Source: Bacteroidales bacterium (GTDB lineage Bacteria; Bacteroidota; Bacteroidia; Bacteroidales; UBA932). From it: DNA of 64,000 nt. Position 1 is the first letter of the stretch; each line of letters begins with the position of its first letter. The position numbers and the translations under genes were made by a program. Location: the NCBI GenBank assembly GCA_017399865.1, contig JAFQAT010000058.1:55052-119051 (forward strand). The letters run 5' to 3'. This document shows, piece after piece, positions 9,501-19,600 of this stretch. Below the pieces are notes generated by a model, which was not told where the DNA came from, ran no database searches, and saw only the letters and a program-made list of their open reading frames with translations.

Positions 9501-10836
9501 GACCAGCTTCGACGTAGTGAAGCTCGTCCAGGATGTATATGATGATTTCAGGGATGTCTCGCGTGAGCGCCAGATGGAGATGCGTATCATACGTTCCGTT
9601 GACTCGCTTATGGTCGGAGGCGATGCGATGCGTCTGGAAGCTCTTGTTTACAATCTTCTGTCCAATGCATTCAAATATACTTCCGACGGAGGAAAGATCG
9701 AGGTCGGAGTCCTGTACCGTGCAGGAGATCCGGAGTACCGCATCATGGTCAAGGACAATGGTATAGGTGTGGCCAAGGAGAATCAGAAGGCTATCTTCGA
9801 GCCTTTTACCAAAGGCACAACATCGGCATTCAAGGGAATGGCAAGCAACGGTATCGGTCTTGCCTTCTGCAAGGATATCGCAGACATCCACGGAGGTGAG
9901 ATCTGGGTGGAAAGCGACGGAAAGAGCGGATCCAAGTTCTTTGTTCGTCTTCCTGTAATGGAAGTGGATGAGACCGCACCTCAGACCGAATCTTACGGAT
10001 TGAGCAAATATAAGGCGGAAGCATCCCATCCGGAAGGTGCCCTTAAGGTCCTTGTCGTGGAGGACAACGCCGAGCTCAGGATATACATGTACAACAATCT
10101 TGTCGAAAGATATGAGGTGCGTGATGCATCGAACGGCAAGGAGGCCCTGCAGATAATAAAGGATGGCTGGATGCCGGATATGGTCGTGACTGACCTGATG
10201 ATGCCTCAGATGGATGGAATGGAGCTGATTGACAACTTACGTAATGATTTTACTACCAGCCATATACCGATCGTGATGATAACGGCAAAGCATGAGGACG
10301 ATACCCAGGTGAAGGCCTTGAAATACGGTGCTGACGGATATATAGCCAAGCCGTTTACGATGGAGCTTCTCAATGCAAGGATAGACAGCATGCTGGAAAG
10401 AAGACGCAAGCTTATGTCCATGCTTTCTGAGAGCCGTCCAGCAGAGAAAGGAAAGGTTGATATCGTGCCTGAAGAGATCGTCATCACCGACAGGGACGAG
10501 AACCTTATAAAGAAAGTGATGGCATGGCTGGAGGATAATGTCTCGAATGCTGATGTAACTGTGGACCAGCTTGCTGTCCATGTCGGCATGGGACGAACCT
10601 CCATGTACAACAAGATAAAGGGACTGACAGGAAAATCCCCGGTGGAACTTATACAGGAGTTCAGGATGAAGAAGGCTGCGTCTTATCTTAAGAGTGGCCA
10701 GCTGTCTGTGTCTGAAACTTCCTACAAGGTCGGATTCTCGGATCCGGGTTATTTCAGCAGGACATTCAAGAAGCATTTCGGAATGTCTCCTGCCGATTAC
10801 ATTAAGCACTGCCGTGCAGAGGAACATGAACAATAA
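6565..10836 (+). CDS. Hybrid two-component system sensor/regulator (HTCS)
   Basis: This 1423-residue protein joins sensor, kinase and DNA-binding parts. After a signal peptide come repeated beta-propeller strands (DSRGYLWL, DSSGYLWV, DSDGNIWLG and others, to ~720), then a Y_Y_Y domain (~745-845) ending before one membrane segment near 866-890. In the cytoplasm are HisKA with NVSHELRTPL (His917), an ATPase domain with DNGIGV and SNGIGLAFC, a receiver with the acceptor Asp1210 in VVTDLMMPQMDG, and an AraC-type HTH at the C-terminus (~1325-1420). Family members sense imported oligosaccharides in the periplasm and activate their own PUL, so this one likely responds to pectic oligomers. It sits inside the operon. 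Confidence 0.95.
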   Translation: MRILRLTYVLLLLALASAFSHAKAEPLEFIFEHYSSDEGLPHNSICDIHQDSRGYLWLCTWYGLSRYDGRSFVNYTMRPGDYSNLSHNRILSIDEDSSGYLWVTTYDMHLYRFDVDEEVFIDVSDVLKDLPFGNSKVSHVFCDSAGRVWVALSGAGLVRFDEDLSFHTFLNNSISNVGGEVAGVYEDSEGNIYVASEVGLTMISGEASSLLARNVDVVSFAEKDGHLLFACRDQLLSVDMATREQRKVDFVGLGVGEAVTMTLTGPEETLYVGFKDNAVASFDPETLQPRLKSTRMGRVRYLFPDPEGLLWIATEKTGIWSYDSRKDAFRHYEHSSNVMSYYVDTLANVTEHEGRLWIKMNNYGFGYYDRNADEIVPLDNVKELPDCRFMNGVACFHVDDTGVLWMSTVGRGLERVTIIDSKVDVIVPPSRSEDSMSSSEVRAMLRDSKGNLWVAAKSRELFRYSPDLSSCVRFPDDSGIDVGVIYSIFEDSDGNIWLGTKGDGLIRMTPDGDGWDWKHFRHNPGDRNSLSSNNIYSIAQDHDGRIWIGTYGGSLSMLRDPDSEEFITVGNSFPDYPQELCDRVRYLHCMPDGRMLVGTVGGLIVFDPSDNPELTVFNLVRKIPGDIGSLGNNDIIHIFTDSAGNTWLSTFGGGLNRLYFENSQPRFEVISTEHGMVSNIVHSAVEAKDGTIWISTEAGLSVYDPKTGIVRNLTRYDGVTPTSYSEATCARAYDGSLLFGTYDNIYRILPERFAERANGGRIEFSGLYIDGVRTPFNGKMTIPADYSFFRIDFSALDFSVSGTRTFSYKLEGYDKNWISGSGSSATYSRIPAGNYVFKVTDSFPVGSVEGREASIDIRVRPSAWTSTAAVLIYIVLGLSIVALLVRMLVTSMKLRANIRLEKDLNVIKSRFFTNVSHELRTPLTLILGGIDEIRRRMPEESPNEYSVNIVQKNARRMLTLVNQLLDTRSIADGKMRLNVTSFDVVKLVQDVYDDFRDVSRERQMEMRIIRSVDSLMVGGDAMRLEALVYNLLSNAFKYTSDGGKIEVGVLYRAGDPEYRIMVKDNGIGVAKENQKAIFEPFTKGTTSAFKGMASNGIGLAFCKDIADIHGGEIWVESDGKSGSKFFVRLPVMEVDETAPQTESYGLSKYKAEASHPEGALKVLVVEDNAELRIYMYNNLVERYEVRDASNGKEALQIIKDGWMPDMVVTDLMMPQMDGMELIDNLRNDFTTSHIPIVMITAKHEDDTQVKALKYGADGYIAKPFTMELLNARIDSMLERRRKLMSMLSESRPAEKGKVDIVPEEIVITDRDENLIKKVMAWLEDNVSNADVTVDQLAVHVGMGRTSMYNKIKGLTGKSPVELIQEFRMKKAASYLKSGQLSVSETSYKVGFSDPGYFSRTFKKHFGMSPADYIKHCRAEEHEQ

Positions 10837-10846
10837 AACGAATGCT

Positions 10847-13219
10847 ATGAATATGAAGAGGCTAATAGCGCTTATGGCAGTCTTGTCTGCCCTTACAGTA
10901 TACGGTCAGGATCCTTATTCCGTGCGCATGATACGTTCGGAGATGCAGAGGAACCCTGATGCAACCTGGCTTGACGGGCGTAAGGGCGAGCGCAAGTGGA
11001 ACTATACCACAGGACTTGAACTCAAGTCATTCCTTGACGCATCGCGCAGGTATGAACTTCCGGAAGTCGTGGATTATGTCCGTGCCTGGGCTGATACGAT
11101 GGCTACGGAGAAAGGCGAGGTATACAAGTACAAGAGATCTAACTATAACGTCGACCATATCTGCCCGGCGAGAATATATTTCGACCTCCACGACATGTAC
11201 GGAGACCAGGACAAGCGCTATCGCCGGGTGACCCGCATGATCCGAGAGCAGCTTGACACCCATCCGCGTACCGAGTCGGGAGAATTCTGGCACAAGCAGA
11301 TTTATCCGCATCAGGTATGGCTCGACGGCTTCTATATGGCTCTTCCTTTCTATGCGGAATATACGAAAAGATATGCTCCGAAAGAGCAGAAGGACTCTCT
11401 GTTCGCAGACATCGTCCATCAGTTTACCGCAGGTGCGCAGAATACATTGGATCCGAAGACCGGACTCTTCCGCCATGCGTGGGACGAGTCGAAGTCCATG
11501 TTCTGGTGCGACCCTCAGACGGGTCTTTCCGAGCATGCCTGGGGCCGTGCGAACGGCTGGTATGCCGTTGCTCTGGTCGAGGTGCTGGACTATCTTCCGA
11601 AGTCGCATCCCGGACATGACGTCCTTGTCGACCAGCTGAACTATTTCCTGGAGGTCCTGCCGAAATGGGCTGACCCGCAGACCGGTATGTGGTACCAGGT
11701 CCTTGACTGCCCTGGCAGAGAAGGAAACTATCTCGAAGCCACATGCTCGATAATGTTCACCTACGCATTCCTCAAGGGACTCCGCATGGGTTATATCGAC
11801 AGGTCGCATGAGGATTACATTCTGGGCCTTTATCCGAAGTTCATAGACCGTTTCATCAGGGAGAATCCTGACGGAACCATTTCGATGACAGACTGCTGCG
11901 CTGTCGGCGGACTCGGCGGCAAGCAGATGAGGAAGGGCGATTTCGAGTACTATCTCAGCGAACCGATAATTGAGAACGACTGCAAGGGCGTAGGCCCTTT
12001 CATCTGGGCATCGCTGGAATGGGAAGCCCGGCATAACATCGACTGGCATCCCGACAGGGAAGGCCGTCCTGTAGCTTTTGAAGGCGCAGAAGGCTGTGGT
12101 AAATATTCCATCGGCGGCAGGGGAGGAAAGGAATATTTTGTTACCTCCCTCGTTGATGACGGTTCGGAAGGCACCCTCCGCCACGCCGTTGAGGCAGAAG
12201 GCCCCCGCATCGTGAAGTTCGCCGTGAGCGGAGACATCCATCTTACCGCCCCGTTGAACATCGAGAATCCTTATCTCTCGATCTTGGGCGAGACCGCCCC
12301 GGGAAAAGGGATTACCCTTCGTGACCATAACGTCTTCATCGAGGCCGACCATGTGGTCATGCGTTATCTGCGCATACGTCTCGGATCTTCGGCCGGCGTG
12401 GAAGCGGATGCATTGGGAGCCAAGAGATGCTCGAATATCATCATAGACCACTGCTCGATCAGCTGGGCTGTGGATGAGAATGCTTCCTTCTATAATATAA
12501 ACGATGCCACAGTACAGTGGTGCATCATTTCGGAAGCCCTCAATTCTTCTGTCCATCATAAGGGAAACCATGGATATGGCGGCATCTGGGGAGGAAGGAA
12601 TGTCTCTTACCACCACAATCTCTTCGCCCACAACAACAGCCGCAACCCACGTTTCGACCATCCGCGCATCTACAGCGGCCAGGAACTGCTGACCGGCCGT
12701 GGCACGGTCGAATTCGTGAATAATGTGGTGTATAACTGGGGAATGAAGGCGATATACGGCGGAGAAGAAGGCTGGTACAACCTGATAGGCAACTGTTTCC
12801 GCCCAGGTCCGGCAACTCGCAGTCTTGATGGAGAATGGCTTGAAATCAGCACTTCAAAGACGACTTCCTTGATTCCGGGAAACTTCTGTGCATACGGGAA
12901 CGTATATGACATAAGCGCCGTTGAAGACGGCGGATACGAAGACAGGAAACCTGACATGGATAAGATAGCCTCCATGGAAGAGTATTATGCTGAAGCCTGT
13001 CAGGAGGATCCGTTTGCCGTGAGCGTACCGCTTGAATCCATGGCTCAGAGTGCCAAGGATGCTTACAAGGCGGTACTCAAGCATGCCGGGGCTTCAAAAA
13101 AACGTGATCCGGTCGACAAGAGGATCATAAGGGAAGCGAAGAAAGGAACAGCGACATACAAAGGTTCCGTGACCGGCTATCCGGGCATAATCGACCATGA
13201 AGAAGATGTACTGAAATAA
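10847..13219 (+). CDS. Fused GH105 unsaturated galacturonyl hydrolase and PL1 pectate lyase
   Basis: A signal peptide (MKRLIALMAVLSALTVYGQ) precedes two enzymes. Residues ~25-400 are GH105: WNYTTGLELKSFLDA, the conserved HQVWLDGFYMALPF and HAWGRANGWYAVAL, which belong to an alpha/alpha barrel removing terminal unsaturated galacturonate by hydration. Residues ~405-785 are a PL1-type beta-helix: IGGRGGKEYFVTSL, IIDHCSISWAVDEN and NNSRNPRFDHPR. The lyase makes the 4,5-unsaturated ends that GH105 releases, so the fusion couples successive steps. Start 10847 was chosen because the longer open frame runs back inside the HTCS gene; 10826 and 10853 are also possible. Lyase activity is inferred from motifs. 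Confidence 0.88.
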   Translation: MNMKRLIALMAVLSALTVYGQDPYSVRMIRSEMQRNPDATWLDGRKGERKWNYTTGLELKSFLDASRRYELPEVVDYVRAWADTMATEKGEVYKYKRSNYNVDHICPARIYFDLHDMYGDQDKRYRRVTRMIREQLDTHPRTESGEFWHKQIYPHQVWLDGFYMALPFYAEYTKRYAPKEQKDSLFADIVHQFTAGAQNTLDPKTGLFRHAWDESKSMFWCDPQTGLSEHAWGRANGWYAVALVEVLDYLPKSHPGHDVLVDQLNYFLEVLPKWADPQTGMWYQVLDCPGREGNYLEATCSIMFTYAFLKGLRMGYIDRSHEDYILGLYPKFIDRFIRENPDGTISMTDCCAVGGLGGKQMRKGDFEYYLSEPIIENDCKGVGPFIWASLEWEARHNIDWHPDREGRPVAFEGAEGCGKYSIGGRGGKEYFVTSLVDDGSEGTLRHAVEAEGPRIVKFAVSGDIHLTAPLNIENPYLSILGETAPGKGITLRDHNVFIEADHVVMRYLRIRLGSSAGVEADALGAKRCSNIIIDHCSISWAVDENASFYNINDATVQWCIISEALNSSVHHKGNHGYGGIWGGRNVSYHHNLFAHNNSRNPRFDHPRIYSGQELLTGRGTVEFVNNVVYNWGMKAIYGGEEGWYNLIGNCFRPGPATRSLDGEWLEISTSKTTSLIPGNFCAYGNVYDISAVEDGGYEDRKPDMDKIASMEEYYAEACQEDPFAVSVPLESMAQSAKDAYKAVLKHAGASKKRDPVDKRIIREAKKGTATYKGSVTGYPGIIDHEEDVLK

Positions 13220-13239
13220 CTTAAATAATTTTTATACCA

Positions 13240-14688
13240 ATGAAAAAAGACACTAATCAACAACTCATGACCAATTGGCGCTGGTGGATGGTGGTGCTGC
13301 TTTTTGTAGCGACTACAGTCAACTACATGGACCGCCAGGTCCTTTCCCTCACTTGGAAAGAGTTCATCGCTCCTGAATTCCACTGGACAGACAGCGATTA
13401 CGGTACAATCACAGCCGTGTTCTCCCTCTTCTATGCATTTGCAATGCTTTTCGCAGGCAAGTTCGTGGACTGGATGGGCACGAAGAAGGGCTATCTCTGG
13501 GCTATCGGAATATGGTCGTTCGGAGCATGTGCGCATGCAATCTGCGGTTGGGCGACGATGCATATCGAGGGCTATGAGTCCATCGAGGCCATGAAGGCTG
13601 TCGAGGCCGGCACAGGCGCCGCTCTTGCAATCGCATCCGTAAGCGTATGGCTCTTCCTGGCTGCGCGAGGCATCCTTGCCCTTGGTGAAGCCGGAAACTT
13701 CCCTGCAGCGATCAAGACTACAGCCGAGTACTTCCCTAAGAAGGACCGTGCGTTCGCTACTTCAATCTTCAATGCCGGTGCGTCTGTAGGTGCCCTCGTC
13801 GCTCCTGCGACCATCCCGCCGCTCGCCGCATGGCTCGGATGGGAGATGGCGTTCATCATCATCGGTGCCCTCGGCTTCCTCTGGATGGCTTTCTGGGTGT
13901 TCATGTATGACAAGCCGCAGAACTCGAAGCATGTGAACGAGGCGGAGCTCGCCTACATCCGTCAGGATGAGGACGAGCAGGTCGTGACAGATGAGGCTGC
14001 AGAAGAGAAGAGCAGCATCCCGTTCCTGAAGTGCTTCACATACCGTCAGACATGGTCATTCATCGTCGGAAAGTTCTTTACCGACGGAGTATGGTGGTTC
14101 TACCTGTTCTGGGCACCGGCATACTTCCAGGATCAGTTCGGCTATAAGGCTTCTTCCGGCACAGGAATGATGCTCATCATCACCCTTTACGCCATAGTGA
14201 CCGTAATCTCCATCTTCGGAGGCTATCTGCCGAAGCTTTTCGTGGAGCAGAAGGGTATGCATCCGTACAAAGGAAGGATGCTTGCGATGCTCATCTTCGC
14301 ATTCTTCCCTCTTTTCGCCCTCTTCGCACAGCCTATGGGCCAGTATTCTGCATGGTGGCCTGCAATAATCATCGGTCTTGCCGGTGCGGGACATCAGGCA
14401 TGGTCTGCGAACCTGTTCTCTACTGTCGGCGACATGTTCCCTAAATCAGCGATCGCTACCATTACAGGTATCGGCGGAATGGCGGGAGGCATCAGCTCTT
14501 TCCTCATCAACAAGGGAGCCGGTGTCCTTTTCACCTATTCTGAAAATGCAGGCGCAGCCTTCACATTCCTCGGATTCGAAGGCAAGGAAGCAGGATATAT
14601 GATCGTATTCTGCTTCTGTGCAGTGGCTTATATCCTGGCATGGACAATCATGAAGGCTCTGGTACCTGAATATAAGAAGATCGGATAA
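13240..14688 (+). CDS. exuT: MFS hexuronate transporter
   Basis: This 482-residue membrane protein has about 12 hydrophobic segments. Its first helix region holds RWWMVVLLFVATTVNYMDRQ, the signature start of the anion:cation symporter branch of MFS that includes ExuT. AGKFVDWMGTKKGY after helix 2 is the conserved cytoplasmic loop. The likely substrate is galacturonate, and perhaps glucuronate, taken across the inner membrane to UxaC/UxaB/UxaA. It lies 20 bases after the GH105/PL1 gene and its TAA overlaps the next ATG by one base. Substrate is inferred from family and context. Confidence 0.9.
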   Translation: MKKDTNQQLMTNWRWWMVVLLFVATTVNYMDRQVLSLTWKEFIAPEFHWTDSDYGTITAVFSLFYAFAMLFAGKFVDWMGTKKGYLWAIGIWSFGACAHAICGWATMHIEGYESIEAMKAVEAGTGAALAIASVSVWLFLAARGILALGEAGNFPAAIKTTAEYFPKKDRAFATSIFNAGASVGALVAPATIPPLAAWLGWEMAFIIIGALGFLWMAFWVFMYDKPQNSKHVNEAELAYIRQDEDEQVVTDEAAEEKSSIPFLKCFTYRQTWSFIVGKFFTDGVWWFYLFWAPAYFQDQFGYKASSGTGMMLIITLYAIVTVISIFGGYLPKLFVEQKGMHPYKGRMLAMLIFAFFPLFALFAQPMGQYSAWWPAIIIGLAGAGHQAWSANLFSTVGDMFPKSAIATITGIGGMAGGISSFLINKGAGVLFTYSENAGAAFTFLGFEGKEAGYMIVFCFCAVAYILAWTIMKALVPEYKKIG

Positions 14689-16562
14689 TGAAGCTGCACT
14701 CAGACAGATTTCTGCCTTTGATCCTGGGCGCATTCCTGATTCTTGCAGGATGCGGCCAGGACGAGCCTGTGGTCCTCCCGGAAGACCTTGACGCTCCGTC
14801 TGGAGTCAGACTCGTGTCTTCTGACGGAACTTCGCTGGTATTCTCATGGGATGAAGTCAAGGATGCGGAGTATTATGTCGCGCGTCTTGAGACATCCGCG
14901 GGAGACCTTGTCCCCGGCGGACAGACGACCACAAAGGAAACGACTATCGGCTTCAGCGGACTTCAGGCGGATGCCGCATATAAGTTCAAGGTAAGAGTCC
15001 GGGCAGGCGGCGTTGATTCTCCTTTTTCCGAGCCCCTGGATGCCGTAACGACGGAGAACGAAGGACCTGGTCCCGGCCCGGGCACGACTCCGAAGCCGGA
15101 ACCGTCCGAGTCGTATGCTGAATTCAAGATACCGGCGGTGGAAGATGAGCACATGCTTCCTCTGGCCTTTCCAGGCGCTGAAGGCGGCGGAATGTATACA
15201 ACCGGCGGTCGAGACGGCAAGGTCATTCATGTGACGACCCTTGCCGACAGCGGCAGCGGGTCCCTTAGGGCAGCTCTTTCAGAGTCCGGCCCAAGGACAA
15301 TCGTCTTCGATGTCGCCGGCGTAATCGAGCTCAAGAGCACACTGAACATCAAGAACGGAGATGTGACCATCGCCGGTCAGACTGCTCCCGGGGACGGTAT
15401 CTGCCTCAAGAATTACTCTACGGTAATCAATGCCGACAATGTGGTGATACGTTTCGTCAGGTTCCGTATGGGAGATGAAGCGAAGCAGGAAAACGACGCG
15501 ATCTGGGGCAGATATCACAGGAACATCATCCTTGACCACTGCTCGATGTCATGGTCTACCGATGAATGCTCTTCTTTTTATGCCAATGAATTCTTCACGA
15601 TGCAGTGGTGCATACTGACCGAAAGTCTGCGCAACTCTGTCCATGGCAAGGGCAAGCACGGATATGGCGGAATCTGGGGCGGAAAGAACGCTTCCTTCCA
15701 TCATAACCTTCTTTCATGCCATGACAGCCGCAATCCGAGGATAGACCATCCTCAGATATATGGCGACTATGTGACTACACACCGAGGAAACGTCGACTAC
15801 AGGTGCAATGCCGTGTATAACTGGGGATCGAACCATACATATGGAGGAGAAGACGGCTGGTTCAACATCGTGAATAACTACTATAAGCCAGGTCCTGCAT
15901 CTTCGGACAGGAAGTATTTCGTCGATGCATACGGCTCATATGTGAAGGATGGGGTTACATATGCCGACAGCTATGCCGAGATGTACCTCAGCGGCAACGT
16001 GCATGAGAAGTATCCTGAACTTGGAGCTGCCAACGACGCTTCGACGATCTATTGGCATAACGGCTCATCATACGGCAACTACAATCTTACCCTGTCTTCT
16101 CCATTGATGTTGGAAGGTCCTGCAGGCGGCGATATCTATACGACCACCCACTCTGCTGCGGATGCTTTTGCACGCATCTGTGAAGTCGGTGGAGCATCCC
16201 TGTCCCGTGACTCAGTGGATGAGAGAGCGTGCTCCGATGCGAAGAACGGAACGGCTACCGTCACGGACGGAGGTAACGGCTCTAAGAACGGAATCATCGA
16301 CACCCAGACTGCTGCGGGAGGCTGGCCTTCATACGAGGCGTCGGCAGATGAACTTTCCAAGGTGAAGGATACCGACGGCGACGGAATGCCTGACTGGTTT
16401 GAAGATAAGTACTCCCTGGATGCTTCTAAGGCGGACGACGGGAATAAGAAGAACCTTGATTCCTATGGACGATATACCAATCTGGAAATGTATCTCCACT
16501 ATCTCGTCCGTGACATAGTAGATGCTCAGAATGCGGGAGGACGATATGTTAACCTGCAGTAA
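14688..16562 (+). CDS. PL1 pectate lyase lipoprotein with FN3 domain
   Basis: The 624-residue protein has a lipoprotein signal (LILAGC, near Cys22), one fibronectin type III domain (~35-125: LVFSWDEVKDAEYYVARL), a Pro/Gly-rich linker (~127-145) and a PL1 beta-helix (~155-560). Matching the lyase half of the GH105/PL1 protein, it has GGRDGKVIHVTTLADSGSGS, IILDHCSMSWSTDECSSFY and CHDSRNPRIDHPQ. The C-terminus holds a calcium-binding-type repeat, DTDGDGMPDWFEDKY. It probably sits on the cell surface and makes unsaturated oligogalacturonides for SusC/SusD. It ends the upstream string; a 136-base gap follows. Confidence 0.9.
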   Translation: MKLHSDRFLPLILGAFLILAGCGQDEPVVLPEDLDAPSGVRLVSSDGTSLVFSWDEVKDAEYYVARLETSAGDLVPGGQTTTKETTIGFSGLQADAAYKFKVRVRAGGVDSPFSEPLDAVTTENEGPGPGPGTTPKPEPSESYAEFKIPAVEDEHMLPLAFPGAEGGGMYTTGGRDGKVIHVTTLADSGSGSLRAALSESGPRTIVFDVAGVIELKSTLNIKNGDVTIAGQTAPGDGICLKNYSTVINADNVVIRFVRFRMGDEAKQENDAIWGRYHRNIILDHCSMSWSTDECSSFYANEFFTMQWCILTESLRNSVHGKGKHGYGGIWGGKNASFHHNLLSCHDSRNPRIDHPQIYGDYVTTHRGNVDYRCNAVYNWGSNHTYGGEDGWFNIVNNYYKPGPASSDRKYFVDAYGSYVKDGVTYADSYAEMYLSGNVHEKYPELGAANDASTIYWHNGSSYGNYNLTLSSPLMLEGPAGGDIYTTTHSAADAFARICEVGGASLSRDSVDERACSDAKNGTATVTDGGNGSKNGIIDTQTAAGGWPSYEASADELSKVKDTDGDGMPDWFEDKYSLDASKADDGNKKNLDSYGRYTNLEMYLHYLVRDIVDAQNAGGRYVNLQ

Positions 16563-16698
16563 ACATGCTTCTGTAGTGTGACGGTGTTAAAAAATACATG
16601 CAAAGCGATAAAATATCCATGCATACTTGATGATGATTTGGTATTTTCGCATTATGAAATTATTGTTAACAACTAAATAATAACCAAAACAATCTTTT
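16563..16698 (+). promoter_or_regulatory. Leader region of the susC operon
   Basis: This 136-base AT-rich gap separates the first gene string from susC. TATTTTCG at 16642-16649 is a 7-of-8 match to the -7 consensus. A perfect 10-bp palindrome TTGTTAACAA lies at 16663-16672, between that element and the susC ATG. No clear -33 box or terminator hairpin for the upstream gene was found. It is the most likely place for an HTCS-responsive promoter, but that is inference. Confidence 0.35.
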
Positions 16699-19600
16699 AT
16701 GAAAAATCTGACGTACAAGATTTCTCTGCTGATCTTAGGTCTGTTTGCGGCAGCTGCTGTGAACGCACAGGAGATCAGAGGTGTCGTGTCAGACGTCAAC
16801 GGAGAGCCTCTGATAGGCGTGTCCGTTTTCGTGGATGGCACTACTTTGGGTACTGCGACAGGTGTTGACGGCGATTATGTCATCGACATTCCTTCCGCAA
16901 AAGGAAAGACCCTCGTATTTTCGATGATCGGACTCTCTGAGAAGAGGGTGACCATCGGAAACACTACAACCATCAATGTGACTCTTGAAGAGGATTCGAA
17001 CTTCCTTGATGAGACTGTCGTCATCGGTTATGCTTCTGTAAAGCGCCGCGACCTCATGGGTTCTGTGACTTCGGTAGGAAACGAAGCGCTGACCCAGGTT
17101 CCTGTTGCAAGCGTAGGCGAAGCACTTGCCGGTAAGATGGCGGGTGTGCAGGTTACCACAACTGAGGGTGACCCTGATGCCGAGATCAAGATCCGCGTCC
17201 GCGGTGGCGGCTCGATCACGCAGGATGCCTCTCCTCTCTACATCGTGGACGGTTTCCCTGTTGCAAGCATTTCGGATATTCCGGCATCCGACATCCAGTC
17301 GATAGACGTCCTCAAGGATGCCTTCTCGACAGCTATCTACGGTTCACGTGGTGCGAACGGTGTAGTTCTCGTGACTACAAAGTCTGGTGCATCCGGAAAG
17401 ATCTCCGTAAGCTACAACGCATACTGGGGCCAGAAGAAGATGGCCAATGCAGATGCAATCCAGACAGGCTCTCCATACGACTTCGTACGTAACCAGTACG
17501 AGCTTTCTGTACTTCGCGACGAGCTCGAGGATAACTATATCCCTACATTCGGCGTGTTCGAAGACATGGATCTCTACAAGAACGTACAGAAGAACGACTG
17601 GGTGCAGAAGGTATTCGGCAATGTAGGTTCTACATTCAGCCATAACCTCTCTGTTTCAGGCGGTTCGGACAAGGTGAAGTGGACAGCGAGCTATGCGCAT
17701 GTAGGCGATGACGCGATCATGCTCGGCTCTGACTTCAAGAGAGACAACCTTACCTTCAAGACACAGTACAAGCCTATCAAGCAGATCACTGTGGACATCA
17801 ATGCGAGATATTCACGCACTGAAGTCCTTGGAGCAGGCGCAAACTCGATGAATGACGGCGGATCGACTTCAAGCAACGGCCGTCTCAAGCATTCGGTTCA
17901 GTATACTCCGTTCCCTATCACAGGTGTGGCGACTGATTCTGACCTTGCAGAGGACTATGGCGACAACGCTCCGCCTCTCAAGTCTGTAGCAGACAACGAC
18001 AACAAGAGGATCCGTAAGAACTGGACCCTCAACGGTGCGGTTACATGGCATATCATCGACAACCTCAATCTCAAGGTAGAGGGCGGTATGGATGACTATT
18101 CTCAGGAAGACAACCGTTACTATGGACTTACGACATACTATGTAGGCAACAGCGCAACCATCAAGGGCCAGCCTGCAACTCAGTACAAGAATGCTTTCCG
18201 CACAAAGTACCGTAACACAAATACCATCAACTACAACTTCGAGAATCTTCTGGACGAAAAGCATAAGCTTGATGTCCTTCTCGGACAGGAGTACATCATC
18301 ACGAAGTCGAACACCCTTTCTTCTACAATCGAGGGATTCCCTGTGTTCTTCGACTCTCAGATGGCATGGAACTTCATGGCTTCAGGAACACCTGTTGCAT
18401 CAAACAACTTCTACAATCCTGATGAGCGCCTCCTTTCATTCTTCGGAAGAGCAAACTACGAGTACGACGGACGCTATGCTGTATCGGCTACAGTACGTGC
18501 CGACGGTTCTTCAAAGTTTGTAAAGGGCAACCAGTGGGGCATCTTCCCATCAGCTGCAGCATCTTGGACCATCTCGAACGAGGGCTTCCTCGAGGATGCT
18601 TCATGGCTCGACAACCTGAAGCTCCGCTACAGCTACGGTACTGCAGGTAACAACAACATTCCTTCAAATGTGGCATCGCTTCTTTTCCAGGCGAACCAGA
18701 CCCAGTGGATCTCGATGGGCAACACATGGTGGGGACCTACAACAGTAGGCGGAAAGTCCATCATGCCTAACCCTGACCTTACATGGGAGACAACGGTTTC
18801 TCATAATATAGGTCTCGACTATGCATTCCTCAGAAGCCGCATCAACGGATCGTTCGAGGTTTACCACAATACAACAAACGACCTCCTCATCCAGTTCCCT
18901 GTTGCCGGTTCAGGATATGACTACCAGTACCGCAACCTCGGATCGGTACAGAACCGCGGTTTCGAGGCAACAGTGAACTTCGTGGTATTCGAGAAGAAGA
19001 ACTTCGGACTCACAATCGGCGGAAACATCAGCTTGAACGAGAACAAGGTTACAAGCCTTGGAGGACTCGACAAGATCGAGGCTGCTTCAGAGTGGGCTTC
19101 TACCGAGATCGGACCTGACTATATCGTGACTGTAGGCCGTCCTCTCGGCGACATGTACGGCTATGAGTCTGACGGACGCTATTCAGTTGATGAATTCACT
19201 CACGACGGAACATCATGGGTTGCAAACGAAGGAACTGTAGATGCTTCAGACATCCTCGGAAAGGAATTCTTCCGTCCGGGTGCTATGAAACTCAAGGACC
19301 AGAACGGTGACGGCAAGATCACTGTGGACGACAAGGTGATCATCGGTAATGCACAGCCTCTCGGCGTAGGCGGTTTCAACCTTTCAGGATACCTCTACGG
19401 CTTCGACTTCTCTGCAAACTTCAACTATGTGTTCGGCAACAATATCTACAATGCCAACAAGATCGAGTTCAACCACTCGAGGAAGTATTCAAACCGTAAC
19501 CTCCTTACAACAGCAAACGTAGAGAACCGCTGGACCAACATCGACTGGGAGACAGGTGAGGAAATCACTGATCCTGAAGTCCTCAAGCAGGTCAATGCAG

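Noticed and set aside
10694-10846. Longer start for the GH105/PL1 protein inside the HTCS gene
   Set aside because: It would bury the signal peptide ~50 residues into the protein and overlaps the AraC domain coding region.
11027-12661. A 544-codon open frame on the reverse strand inside the GH105/PL1 gene
   Set aside because: It lies wholly antisense to a gene with clear catalytic motifs, has no recognisable domain and is explained by the GC-rich codon pattern of the plus strand.
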